DNA of 50,153 nt from Micrococcales bacterium 31B (GTDB lineage: Bacteria; Actinomycetota; Actinomycetes; Actinomycetales; Dermabacteraceae), in the NCBI GenBank assembly GCA_022803075.1, contig JAFFTF010000007.1, positions 98,815 to 148,967 of the forward strand. Direction: 5' to 3'. Positions 32,946 through 40,760 of the stretch are shown piece after piece (position 1 is the first letter of the stretch; every line of letters begins with the position of its first letter). The notes beneath the pieces were generated by a model. It ran no database searches and was not told the origin of the DNA. It saw nothing but the letters and a program-made list of their open reading frames with translations. The translations under genes and the position numbers were made by a program.

Positions 32946-32996
32946 CAGGTCACCACCTTTAAGGCTACTTTGAAGTTTGTGTGACGGAGGTCGCCA
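32946..32996 (-). promoter_or_regulatory. Conserved promoter block with GTCACA box (copy A)
   Basis: GGTCACC (32948-32954) and TGTGACGGAGGTCGC (32980-32994) are conserved with the same spacing upstream of the M23 gene at 35491-35541. GTCACA-type 9-mers are the reported MtrA binding sequence in mycobacteria, and MtrA controls wall hydrolases; assignment to MtrA is inference. Confidence 0.5.
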
Positions 32997-33071
32997 AATG
33001 TGGGCCCGGCGGGGGCTGGGGCGCCACGCGCGCCGTTTGGTATCCAGAGCACGCGTGGCATAGGGTCGAAG

Positions 33072-33090
33072 TTAGTACAGCCTAAGTACA
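33072..33090. promoter_or_regulatory. DtxR/IdeR-like iron box
   Basis: TTAGTACAGCCTAAGTACA matches about 13 of 19 positions of the DtxR/IdeR consensus and sits upstream of the siderophore-interacting protein gene. Confidence 0.45.
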
Positions 33091-33150
33091 GGTCCCTGGC
33101 CTAGGCTGAAAGTTCGCGAAAGCCCTGATCATCAACCTCTGGGAGGCGTC

Positions 33151-33972
33151 ATGCCCGTCATCGCAACCATCACAGCCCGCCGCCAGCTCACGCCCGACAT
33201 GGTTCGGCTGAAGTTTTCACTGGACGCCGGTGACTTTGATCCCAGCCGACACACCGACGCTTACGTAAAGATTGTGTTGCCGCGGCCCGGAACTCACGTG
33301 TCGGAGCCCGTCGATGAGGAGGCCGCTCGCGCCGAACTGCCCCGAGAAGCCTGGCCCGTGCGTCGCACCTACACGGTGCGCTCGTACGACCCCCGCGACC
33401 GCACCCTCGTGATCGACTTCGTCATACACGGCGACGAGGGCATCGCGGGCCCCTGGGCTCGGGGCGCGCGCGTGGGCAGTCGCGTGACCCTACTCGGTCC
33501 CGGTGGCAAGTACGCGCCTGACCCCGGCTCGGCCTGGCACCTCTTGGTCGGCGACGAGTCGGCTCTGCCCGCGATTGCCGCCACCCTCGAACTGCTGCAC
33601 GAACCCCAGTTCAAGGGCTCCACGTCGGTGACCGTGGTGTCGATCGACAACGCAGCGGAGCAGCAAGACATCATGGTGCCGCCCGGTGCGAGCGTGCATT
33701 GGCTGGTGCGCAACTCCGACGTTAGCCCCTCCGAGCAGGTGCTCGATGTTTTGCGCGGCCTAGACTTTGAGAGCCTTCCCCAGGCGTTCGTGCATGGCGA
33801 GGCGGCCATGGTGCGTGACGTGCGCCGGTATTTGCGCGGCGAGCACAGCCTGCCGCTCGATGCGCTCTCTGCGAGCGGGTACTGGCGGCAGGGCCACACC
33901 GATGAGGGCTGGCGTGCGGTGAAGCGCGAATGGAACGCCTCGTTGGAGGCCGAGGAGGTCGCCGCCTCCTAG
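33151..33972 (+). CDS. Siderophore-interacting protein (SIP / ViuB family)
   Basis: A 273-residue flavoprotein of the ferredoxin-reductase superfamily that releases iron from Fe(III)-siderophores by reduction. 'VRRTYTVRSYDPRDRTLVIDFVIHG' type text is the FAD-binding RxYTVR motif (about 71-76) and its continuation; 'GPWARGARVGSRVTLLGPGG' follows; 'LLVGDESALPAIAATLELL' is the NAD(P)H-domain signature. The ATG has GGGAGG upstream. A DtxR-like box at 33072-33090 suggests iron-dependent repression. It sits inside a wall-hydrolase island without other uptake genes. Confidence 0.92.
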   Translation: MPVIATITARRQLTPDMVRLKFSLDAGDFDPSRHTDAYVKIVLPRPGTHVSEPVDEEAARAELPREAWPVRRTYTVRSYDPRDRTLVIDFVIHGDEGIAGPWARGARVGSRVTLLGPGGKYAPDPGSAWHLLVGDESALPAIAATLELLHEPQFKGSTSVTVVSIDNAAEQQDIMVPPGASVHWLVRNSDVSPSEQVLDVLRGLDFESLPQAFVHGEAAMVRDVRRYLRGEHSLPLDALSASGYWRQGHTDEGWRAVKREWNASLEAEEVAAS

Positions 33973-34001
33973 CCGCGCGGTTACCTTTCCGCGCGGGGAC
34001 G

Positions 34002-34047
34002 CACGCAGGGTCTGGGTCGAATATTCGACCCAGACCCTGCGTGGTTT
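34002..34047 (+). terminator. Terminator with 42-bp perfect palindrome
   Basis: CACGCAGGGTCTGGGTCGAA and its exact complement meet without a spacer (34002-34043), followed by GTTTTG. It ends SIP transcription and separates it from the convergent M23 gene. A second dyad CCGCGCGG...CCGCGCGG lies just before it. Confidence 0.85.
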
Positions 34048-34062
34048 TGAGGTAACTCTGAT

Positions 34063-35178
34063 TTAGAAGGCCAGGAAGTTACGGGGGTTCTGCGCCTGGT
34101 TGTTCGGCTTGATCTCGAAGTGCAGGTGGCAGCCGGTCGACGAGCCGGTGGTGCCGACGTAGCCGATGACCGTGCCCGTGGCGACCTGCGTACCGGCCGC
34201 GAGGCCGGGCTGACGCAGGTGCAGGTACGACGAGTACAGGGGAACCCCGTTGACGATGCCGTGGTTAATGGTCACCGAGTAGCCGCCGCCACTGTCGTAG
34301 GTCGAGGACGACACGACGCCGCCGCGAGTGGCTTGGACCGGAACGCCGCACGCGGCGCCCAGGTCAATGCCGAGGTGGGGGCGCACGTAGCCCAGCGTGG
34401 GGTGCATGCGGGCCGTCGAGAATTCACTCGTGACGCGAGCGTTGACCGGCTTGATGAGGCCCCACGCGTTGGAGGCGGCGGTCGCGCTCACCGTGCCGCG
34501 CACGGACGGCGTGGGCTGGCCGGCGCCAACCCACTCGGCGAACGTGATCTTGCGGTTCACGCCAGGCCCGGCGTACCACACGTCAGGCGAACCCGCGTAT
34601 TGGTAGAACTGGTCGCCAATGATGCGCTGCTGCACCGCGGGGGCCGTGAAGCCATTGTTGGCCCACTCTTGGAACGACATGGGGTATCCCGCGCCGGTCT
34701 GGAGGTTAGTCATGCGGGCGATCTCGGGCGCCCACGACAACTTAATGAGGCCCTCGTTGCTCTTATTCTGGGGCGCGGGCATGCCAGCAGTGACCCACTG
34801 GTCCCACGTGAGGACGTGGGCGGGCTGGCCGGGCGCCTGAGCGAGGACCGCGGGGGAGGTGCCGTACTTGAAGTACACGGTGCCGGGGATCGAGCCGACG
34901 GTGGTGGGGGCCGGGAAGCCGAGCTGCTGCCACTGGGCGAAAGTCAGGGGGGTGGAGGAGGTGCCGGTGGTCTGGTAGAGAACCGCCGAGTAGGACACCT
35001 TGACTACCGAGGTAGCCTCTGCGGCCGAGTTGGCCGCGGCGGCCGAGGTCGAGGTCTCGGCGGCGTAGGTAGCAGTGCTGGGCACCAACAGGGTGGCTGC
35101 GCCGGCGAGGGCGGCGGTCGCCATCAATACAGACTTAGAGGAGTACTTGGCTTTAAGTGCGCTGGAACTGCTAGTCAT
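34063..35178 (-). CDS. W-P repeat M23 peptidase (LytM-type) 1
   Basis: A 371-residue secreted protein: signal peptide 'VLMATAALAGAATLL...', four W-P repeats (about 57-230; 'FAQWQQLGFPAP', 'WDQWVTAGMPAP', 'FQEWANNGFTAP', 'FAEWVGAGQPTP'), then an M23 domain with zinc ligands in 'HLGIDLGAACG' and 'CHLHFEIKPNN'. M23 enzymes cut peptide cross-bridges of peptidoglycan. The repeats match those of the NlpC/P60 protein at 31617-32630 almost residue for residue, and the C-terminal half matches the M23 protein at 35726-36778. ATG 35178 ('MTSSSS') aligns with 'MTSSFT' of the paralogue. Confidence 0.92.
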   Translation of the reverse strand: MTSSSSALKAKYSSKSVLMATAALAGAATLLVPSTATYAAETSTSAAAANSAAEATSVVKVSYSAVLYQTTGTSSTPLTFAQWQQLGFPAPTTVGSIPGTVYFKYGTSPAVLAQAPGQPAHVLTWDQWVTAGMPAPQNKSNEGLIKLSWAPEIARMTNLQTGAGYPMSFQEWANNGFTAPAVQQRIIGDQFYQYAGSPDVWYAGPGVNRKITFAEWVGAGQPTPSVRGTVSATAASNAWGLIKPVNARVTSEFSTARMHPTLGYVRPHLGIDLGAACGVPVQATRGGVVSSSTYDSGGGYSVTINHGIVNGVPLYSSYLHLRQPGLAAGTQVATGTVIGYVGTTGSSTGCHLHFEIKPNNQAQNPRNFLAF

Positions 35179-35390
35179 TGTAAAAGAGATACCTTCCGGT
35201 TTACGGAGAGCAGAATCCATGGGCTGGTAGGTGCTGCCCTGGGTCCACGAGTGCGTTCTGCCCCTTGCCCTACGGGTGAGGGCGATGGGCCGATACTCTG
35301 CCGTTCCTGCCGTACGTTGGCTGTTGTCTTTGCGGCGACAGGATGAAACTTCCACAAAGAGTTCCCGGAACGTGTTCGTTTCGGGAACAT
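35179..35390 (-). ncRNA. Conserved structured leader (copy B)
   Basis: Hairpin GTTCCCG...CGGGAAC (35388-35361), then TCCTGTCG...CGGCAGGA (35343-35305) with the same loop start CCGCAAAGA; one stem pair is G-U here but A-U in copy A, so the pairing survives a base change. The 3' block before the start codon is shared with copy A. Confidence 0.6.
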
Positions 35391-35490
35391 CACCAAGGTA
35401 TGGCCGGCGTCGAGTCTTGTCAGCGTCGATAGAGTCGTTTTTGGCGCCAGTTGGAGCTTCTTTTGCCAACGTGACTCGCGCAAGGAGTGC

Positions 35491-35541
35491 CAGGTCACCC
35501 CTTTTAGACATGCTTTGAAGTTCATGTGACGGAGGTCGCTC
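35491..35541 (-). promoter_or_regulatory. Conserved promoter block with GTCACA box (copy B)
   Basis: GGTCACC (35493-35499) and TGTGACGGAGGTCGC (35525-35539), nearly identical in sequence and spacing to copy A. Confidence 0.5.
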
Positions 35542-35651
35542 AAAAGTGGGTGCCCGTTGAAACAACGAGCGGCGCGTCCGGTTGCATTTGGACAATGCCG
35601 TACTTTGTCACCCAGATGAGGGCGGTGCGGTGCCCCAACATTTGCGAAAAG

Positions 35652-35691
35652 CACGAGGTCCGGACCGATTGCTATCGATCCGGACCTCGTG
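35652..35691 (-). terminator. Terminator of M23 peptidase 2
   Basis: A 13-bp stem CACGAGGTCCGGA...TCCGGACCTCGTG with an extended inner stem; CTTTTC follows on the minus strand. Confidence 0.85.
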
Positions 35692-35725
35692 GTCGGCGCT
35701 TGTGCGGGCAGTGCCAGCCGTTCGT

Positions 35726-36778
35726 TTAGAACGTCAGGTAGTTGCGGGGGTTCTGCGCCTGGTTGTTGGGCTTTACCTCGAAGTGGAGATGGCAGCCCGT
35801 GGACGAGCCCGTAGTGCCGACGTAGCCCACGATGGTGCCCTGGTTGACCCTCGTTCCCGAGGCCAGGCCGGGTGCGCGCATGTGCAGGTAGCGAGTATAG
35901 AGGGGAACGCCGTTGACGATGCCGTGGCTGATCGTCACGGAGTAGCCGCCGCCGCTGTCGTAAGTTGACGACGAAATCACGCCCGCGCGGGAGGCCTTAA
36001 TCGGCGTTCCGCACGAGGCGCCGAGGTCAATGCCGAGGTGGGGGCGAATGTAGCCCAGTGTTGGGTGCATGCGGGCGAGCGAGAACTCGCTCGTGACGCG
36101 GGCGTCGACGGGCTTGATGAGGCCCCATGCGCTCGACGTTCGCACGTAGGGCGTCGGCTTGCCTGCGCCCACCCACTCGGCAAGGGTGATCTTGCGATTC
36201 ACGGCGGGGCCGGCATAGTAGATGTCGGGGCTCGAGGCGGACAGCTTGTAGAACTGGTCGCCCGTGATGCGCTGCTGCACCTTGTAACTGGGGAACCCGT
36301 ACGAGCCCCATTGTGCGAACGAGAGCGGAACGCCCGCCCCCGTCTGTAGGTTGGTCATCCGCGCAATCTCGGGTGCCCACGACAGCTTGATAAAGCCTTC
36401 GTTGGAGTAGCGAATCGGCGCGGGCTGACCCGCTGCATTCCACTCGGCGAAGGTTAACTTGTGCGGCGAATCGCCGGGAGGGGTCGCGATAATGTCGGGA
36501 GACGTAGCCCAGGTCTTGTAGACGGTGCCCGGGATCTGCCCCACGGTGCGCGCGGCCGGGTAGCCCATGGCTGCCCATTCGCTGAAGACCAACAGGTCGG
36601 GAACCCCGTTTTGCAGGTTATACAACTTGCCGGAGTACGACACCTTGATGATGTCGACGGCCTGCGAGCCGAGAATCGCCGCCTTGGCGGGGATGATGGT
36701 CGTCGCCAAGCCGGATGCTACGAGGGCGGTCACGGCTGCGGTGCGTGCGAAGCGACGGGTTTGGGGGGAAGAAAACAT
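35726..36778 (-). CDS. W-P repeat M23 peptidase (LytM-type) 2
   Basis: A 350-residue secreted protein: signal peptide 'RTAAVTALVASGLATTIIPAKA', four W-P repeats ('FSEWAAMGYPAA', 'FAEWNAAGQPAP', 'FAQWGSYGFPSY', 'LAEWVGAGKPTP'), then an M23 domain with 'HLGIDLGASCG' and 'CHLHFEVKPNN'. It is the most divergent of the three repeat proteins in its first repeats, but its peptidase domain is nearly the same as in M23 peptidase 1. ATG 36778 is chosen because the signal peptide begins there; an in-frame ATG at 36823 exists. It carries the shortest version of the conserved leader. Confidence 0.9.
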   Translation of the reverse strand: MFSSPQTRRFARTAAVTALVASGLATTIIPAKAAILGSQAVDIIKVSYSGKLYNLQNGVPDLLVFSEWAAMGYPAARTVGQIPGTVYKTWATSPDIIATPPGDSPHKLTFAEWNAAGQPAPIRYSNEGFIKLSWAPEIARMTNLQTGAGVPLSFAQWGSYGFPSYKVQQRITGDQFYKLSASSPDIYYAGPAVNRKITLAEWVGAGKPTPYVRTSSAWGLIKPVDARVTSEFSLARMHPTLGYIRPHLGIDLGASCGTPIKASRAGVISSSTYDSGGGYSVTISHGIVNGVPLYTRYLHMRAPGLASGTRVNQGTIVGYVGTTGSSTGCHLHFEVKPNNQAQNPRNYLTF

Positions 36779-36954
36779 GATGAGACGGATGCCTTTCAGA
36801 AATCGCGTCGGTGGCCGAAGCATAGTGAGGTGCCTCGGTCGGCTGCGGTGCCCGGGGGGCGAAGCGGCCGGCGCGCTCCTGTCTGAAGGTGCAATCTCCG
36901 CGGCGACAGGACGGATAATCGCGAAGAATTCTTACGCTGAGTGACAGCGGGAAC
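36779..36954 (-). ncRNA. Conserved structured leader (copy C, diverged)
   Basis: GTTCCCG with hairpin CGCTG...CAGCG (36949-36935), an AATTCT segment, then TCCTGTC...GACAGGA (36911-36877) with loop start GCCGCGGAGA. The sequence between the hairpins and near the start codon has diverged; only the core is kept. Confidence 0.5.
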
Positions 36955-37091
36955 ACTTCAAACGTACGCAGAGTAACAATTGGACGCCAAGCTGCATTGC
37001 GTCAATTTTGAAAGCGGACCTGAGTCATTGCCAAGATGTTATAGGTTTGGTGCTTGACCAGTTAGAGTCATTACCGGCGCTTTTAACTTTC

Positions 37092-37109
37092 TGTGACGAA
37101 CCTTGTCAC
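37092..37109. promoter_or_regulatory. GTGAC...GTCAC dyad upstream of M23 peptidase 2
   Basis: TGTGACG followed by TTGTCACG forms an inverted repeat and corresponds to the GTCACA box of the two paralogues. Confidence 0.4.
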
Positions 37110-37136
37110 GGCGCCGGCGCGCCTCTCAGGAAGGCA

Positions 37137-37164
37137 TGCGAAGGCCCCGTCGCGGTCCTTCGCA
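37137..37164 (-). terminator. Possible terminator of the O-mannosyltransferase gene
   Basis: An 8-bp stem TGCGAAGG...CCTTCGCA, 20 bp beyond the stop. No clear T-run. Confidence 0.45.
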
Positions 37165-37183
37165 GCACGCTTTCGTTATCTGC

Positions 37184-39346
37184 CTAGATCCACGAGGGCA
37201 GCCACATGCGCCACCGCCACTGGTCGTAGGGGATCACCTGGGCGGTCCATATGGGGTAGAAGAATGCGGATACTGCCAGGGCTAATACGACGAAGCAGCC
37301 GAGAACGATGATGCCCTCGCGGCGTCGGCGCGGGGTGGCGTCCTCGCCGCCGATCAGCATCACGAAGAAATATGTAAGGCCTATCCACAAAAATGCCTCG
37401 AAGGCCACCGAGTAGAAGGTGAATATCGTGCGGTCCCAGTACAAAAACCACGGAGCGTAACCGGCGAGGATGCCGGCGACAGGGACCCCCGCGCGCCAGT
37501 CGCGACGCGCGATCAGGAAGAAGATCGAGACGAGGAGGGCCAAGGTGGCCACCCACCACAGGATCGGGTTGCCAAGCGACGTGATCGCCGAGGAGCACTT
37601 CTCGGCCGTGCACCCCGCCTGACCGTTGGTATACGACTCGTAGTAGTAGCTCGTCGGGCGCAACTGCAGAAGCCACGTAATGGGCTTCGTCATGTACGGG
37701 TGCTCCGACGACAAATTGACGCTGAAGTTGTACATCTGCCAGTGGTAGTACACAAAATCCCGCAGGATGCCGGGCATCCAATCCCAGCCCACCAGGTCGC
37801 CCAGCCAGCCGGGAGCCGCCTCCGGCAGGGTGAAGGTGGCCTTCTCCACCTCACCCTTGCCCCAACCCAGGCTCGACAGAAACCAGCCGGTCCAACTGAG
37901 CAGGTATACGGCGAAGGTGACGGGCACGATGGCGCAAAACGCGGCAATGCCCTGGGGCCAGAACGTCGACCAGACGTAACGCTTGACCCCCGCAACTCGA
38001 CGCGCATTGAGGTCCCACAGAACCGTCAGGAGGCCGAACACGGCCACGAAATAGATGCCTGACCATTTGCTACCGCAGCACAGGCCCAACGAGATGCCGG
38101 CCAGCAGGCGGTAGTAGCGGAATCCCAGCCGGGGGCCGATGTCGGGAATGGTGTTGCCATCACGAATGTACCCGGCCATACGTTCTGCGAGGCGCGCGCG
38201 CGACCAATCGCGGTCCAATACCAGAAAACCAAAGGCGGCCAGGGCAAAGAACGCAACGTACTGGTCGAGCAGCGAGGTGCGAGACTGCACGATGGCCAAG
38301 CCGTCAATCGCCATCCACAGGCCGGTGAGGGCGCCGAGAATGGTGGAGCGGAAGATGCGGCGCGCGATCCGCGCCAGCATCAATACCATCAGCACGCCGA
38401 TCAGCGCGGTCATGGCGCGCCAGCCCAGGCTGCTGGTGATGCCGAAAATTTGCTCGCTGATGCCGATCAAGATCTTGCCGATCGGCGGGTGCACCACGAA
38501 GTCGCCCTCTTGCAGGTACGTGCTCGTCTGCCCGGCCTCGAACAAGGCATTGATCTTGGTGCCGTCGATTTCGTCGGGCCACTTCAGGTCGGTGCCCGAC
38601 TGGATCATGGTCCAGCCACCCTTGACGTAGTACGTCTCGTCGAAGACTAGGCGGTGGGGAGTGCCCAGGTTCCAAAAGCGCAGCAGGGCCGCCAGCGCCG
38701 CGACAATGCCGGGAAGGATCCAGGCCCACTTGTCATCACGCAGGGGACGGCCGAGCAGGCTGCGCCGCAGGGAGTCGTGGTACTCGCCCGCTGACGTGGC
38801 GCGCCGCTCGCTCAGCACGGTAATCGGCACCTGGCCGGTGCGTGTGCGTGCCTCGCTCGGTTCGGTAGTGGCCGCGGGTTCGGTCGGTTCGGTCGGTTCG
38901 GTCGGTTCGGTCGGTTCGGTCGGTTCGGTCGGTTCGCTCGGCTCGCGCGGCTCTTGGGGGCCGGACGCTCCGGTGGCCGCGCTGGCACCCCGAGCATCCG
39001 CCACCGCCTCTGCGGGCAGGTCAGGCGCGGTGGCCCGCGCGCGGGTCTCCGGGTCGGTTGGTGGTGTCCGCGGCGCGAGCGGAGCGCGCACTGGCGCCGC
39101 GACGGGCTCGGCGTAGACTTCGTCCGCAGTTTCTGCCGCGAGGTCGGCCTCGAAGACAACCCCTGCCGCGAGGTCGGCCTCGAAGACAGCCTCGGCGGAG
39201 GCCACGGAATCCTCGACGAAGATGGCTCCCTCGTCGAGCGGCGCGTGCTCGAGCAGGTCCGCAGGTTCAGGGCCGTCGAATCGGCGAGCGCGGCGCCCGT
39301 GAGAGGGGCCTGGCGGGGGAGAGTTCAGATTCGAGCCTTCGGTCAC
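37184..39346 (-). CDS. Protein O-mannosyltransferase (PMT family) with acidic N-terminal extension
   Basis: A membrane enzyme of about 720 residues that moves mannose from polyprenyl-phosphate-mannose to Ser/Thr of exported proteins. The conserved acidic loop reads 'VFDETYYVKGGW', followed by 'VVHPPIGKILIGI', both typical of actinobacterial Pmt, and about ten hydrophobic helices follow. The first 210 or so residues are an added cytoplasmic region rich in Ala/Glu/Pro with seven 'TEP' units, not part of the enzyme core. GTG 39346 is preferred over GTG 39352 because TAGCAT ends 6 nt upstream. It is divergent from rsmI, the order also seen in mycobacteria. The secreted hydrolases nearby, with Thr/Ser/Pro-rich parts, are possible substrates (inference). 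Confidence 0.92.
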   Translation of the reverse strand: MTEGSNLNSPPPGPSHGRRARRFDGPEPADLLEHAPLDEGAIFVEDSVASAEAVFEADLAAGVVFEADLAAETADEVYAEPVAAPVRAPLAPRTPPTDPETRARATAPDLPAEAVADARGASAATGASGPQEPREPSEPTEPTEPTEPTEPTEPTEPAATTEPSEARTRTGQVPITVLSERRATSAGEYHDSLRRSLLGRPLRDDKWAWILPGIVAALAALLRFWNLGTPHRLVFDETYYVKGGWTMIQSGTDLKWPDEIDGTKINALFEAGQTSTYLQEGDFVVHPPIGKILIGISEQIFGITSSLGWRAMTALIGVLMVLMLARIARRIFRSTILGALTGLWMAIDGLAIVQSRTSLLDQYVAFFALAAFGFLVLDRDWSRARLAERMAGYIRDGNTIPDIGPRLGFRYYRLLAGISLGLCCGSKWSGIYFVAVFGLLTVLWDLNARRVAGVKRYVWSTFWPQGIAAFCAIVPVTFAVYLLSWTGWFLSSLGWGKGEVEKATFTLPEAAPGWLGDLVGWDWMPGILRDFVYYHWQMYNFSVNLSSEHPYMTKPITWLLQLRPTSYYYESYTNGQAGCTAEKCSSAITSLGNPILWWVATLALLVSIFFLIARRDWRAGVPVAGILAGYAPWFLYWDRTIFTFYSVAFEAFLWIGLTYFFVMLIGGEDATPRRRREGIIVLGCFVVLALAVSAFFYPIWTAQVIPYDQWRWRMWLPSWI
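38877..38939. repeat. Seven 9-bp repeats encoding Thr-Glu-Pro
   Basis: GGTTCGGTC seven times (one base differs in the last unit). Slippage here would change length in whole codons. Confidence 0.9.
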
Positions 39347-39358
39347 CCCCACATGCTA
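39347..39358 (-). promoter_or_regulatory. Leaderless -10 element of the O-mannosyltransferase gene
   Basis: TAGCAT, 6 nt, GTG on the minus strand. Confidence 0.5.
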
Positions 39359-39480
39359 CCCAGGCTGGGCTGGTTATTCGTTGAGGATGCCCGAGTTGCG
39401 CCATGGGTAGAGTCACTCACCGACGCCCTCGGCGACTCGCGCGACACGAGACTCGCGCCGGACGGGGACCCGGGCGCGGG

Positions 39481-39492
39481 CACACTGAGACC
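39481..39492 (+). promoter_or_regulatory. Leaderless -10 element of rsmI
   Basis: CACACT, 6 nt, GTG 39493. Confidence 0.35.
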
Positions 39493-40410
39493 GTGAACGA
39501 AGAGCATCTCGAGGTCCCCGCGAACGACGGTACCGCAGTTTCCACCCCGTCCGTGCCGGACGCCGGGCACCTCGGTCCCAGCACCGGAATCGTGCTTGCG
39601 GGAACTCCCATCGGCAACGCAGCCGACGCATCGGCGCGACTGCGCCACCTGCTGGCCGCGGCCGATGTGATCGCCGCCGAGGACACCCGCCGCACGCGCC
39701 GGCTTGCGGCCGACCTAGGCATTACGCTCACGGCGCGGTTGCTCTCGCATCACGAACACAACGAGCAGTCCCGCAGCGCAGACTTGATCGCGGCCGCGCG
39801 CGCCGGGCAGCTCGTCGTGGTGGTCTCCGACGCTGGCATGCCGTCGGTGAGTGATCCGGGCTTCCGCCTGGTCGAGGCGGCGCTGGCGGAGGGCGTACCG
39901 GTGTCGTCCGCCCCCGGACCGTCCGCCGTGCTCACTGCCCTGGCGCTGTCGGGTCTGCCCACCGACCGATTCTGCTTCGAGGGGTTCCTGCCGCGCAAGG
40001 GAGGCGACCGGCGTCGGGCCTTCGAGGCGTTGCTGCATGAGCCCCGCACGGTCGTATTTTTCGAGTCGCCGCACCGCATCGCGTCGGCACTGGCGGACGC
40101 CGCGGCGGTCCTGGGCGCGGACCGTCCCGCGTGCGTGGCCCGCGAACTGACCAAGCGCTATGAGGAGGTGCGCCGGGGCACGCTGGCCGAATTGGCCGCG
40201 TGGGCGCAGGGCGACGTGCGTGGCGAGATCTGCCTCGTGATCGGGCCGGGTGAGGTCAAGCAATCACGGGTCGCCGACGTGATTAACGAGGTGGAGGCCC
40301 TGGTCGCGGGGGGCATGCGACTAAAAGACGCCTCTCGGCAGGTCGGCGAGGCGCGAGGGGTTTCGGGCCGCGAGTTGTATCAGGAGATGCTGGCCCGCAA
40401 GCAGGCCTAA
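39493..40410 (+). CDS. rsmI: 16S rRNA (cytidine-2'-O)-methyltransferase
   Basis: This 305-residue SAM-dependent enzyme of the tetrapyrrole-methylase fold modifies C1402 of 16S rRNA. Motifs: 'GTPIGNAADAS' (start of fold), 'AEDTRRTRRLA', 'LSHHEHNE', 'VVVSDAGMPSVSDPGF', 'PGPSAVLTALALSGLP' and 'FFESPHRI'. GTG 39493 is chosen because of the -10 element 6 nt upstream; about 30 non-homologous residues precede the fold. It is divergent from the O-mannosyltransferase gene. Confidence 0.95.
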   Translation: MNEEHLEVPANDGTAVSTPSVPDAGHLGPSTGIVLAGTPIGNAADASARLRHLLAAADVIAAEDTRRTRRLAADLGITLTARLLSHHEHNEQSRSADLIAAARAGQLVVVVSDAGMPSVSDPGFRLVEAALAEGVPVSSAPGPSAVLTALALSGLPTDRFCFEGFLPRKGGDRRRAFEALLHEPRTVVFFESPHRIASALADAAAVLGADRPACVARELTKRYEEVRRGTLAELAAWAQGDVRGEICLVIGPGEVKQSRVADVINEVEALVAGGMRLKDASRQVGEARGVSGRELYQEMLARKQA

Positions 40411-40524
40411 AGGGGCGGCCGGTCGGGGCGCGCCGGGCCGGGGCCAACTCGGGGGCAGCACCGGAGCTAGCCCGGGGCAGCACGAAGGCAGCCCTGGGCA
40501 ACACGGGGTATCACAGAAGCAATG

Positions 40525-40559
40525 CGAAGGGGAGCCCGGCGGTGCCGGGCTCCCCTTCG
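40525..40559. terminator. Bidirectional terminator rsmI / rpmF
   Basis: A perfect 16-bp stem, CGAAGGGGAGCCCGGC and its complement around GGT. Confidence 0.85.
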
Positions 40560-40583
40560 AAGTTTGACGCAGTCAACTACGAG

Positions 40584-40760
40584 TTAGCTGTAGTCTTCCA
40601 TGCTCACGAGGCCACGCTTGAAAGCCTTGGCCAGGCGGCGGGGCACCTCAACGGTGCGCCCTGCGACGGTCACTGGAACCAGTGCGGTCGGCGTAGCCTT
40701 CCACTGGGAGCGTCGCGAACGGGTGTTTGAGCGAGACATCTTGCGCTTTGGAACAGCCAC
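40584..40760 (-). CDS. rpmF: 50S ribosomal protein L32 (cysteine-less form)
   Basis: A 58-residue protein starting '[20 protein letters not shown]', the L32 signature. The second half ('[21 protein letters not shown]') has no CxxC pairs, so this is the zinc-independent form, as in mycobacteria. The GTG start at 40760 has AAGGAG 6 nt upstream; the open frame before it is untranslated leader. It is convergent with rsmI. Confidence 0.95.
   Translation of the reverse strand: MAVPKRKMSRSNTRSRRSQWKATPTALVPVTVAGRTVEVPRRLAKAFKRGLVSMEDYS

Noticed and set aside
32631-36954. c-di-AMP (ydaO) riboswitch, which often precedes wall-hydrolase genes
   Set aside because: The GGGGGA/GGGGTGAA core text of that class is not visible in any of the three leaders; a covariance search would be needed to decide.
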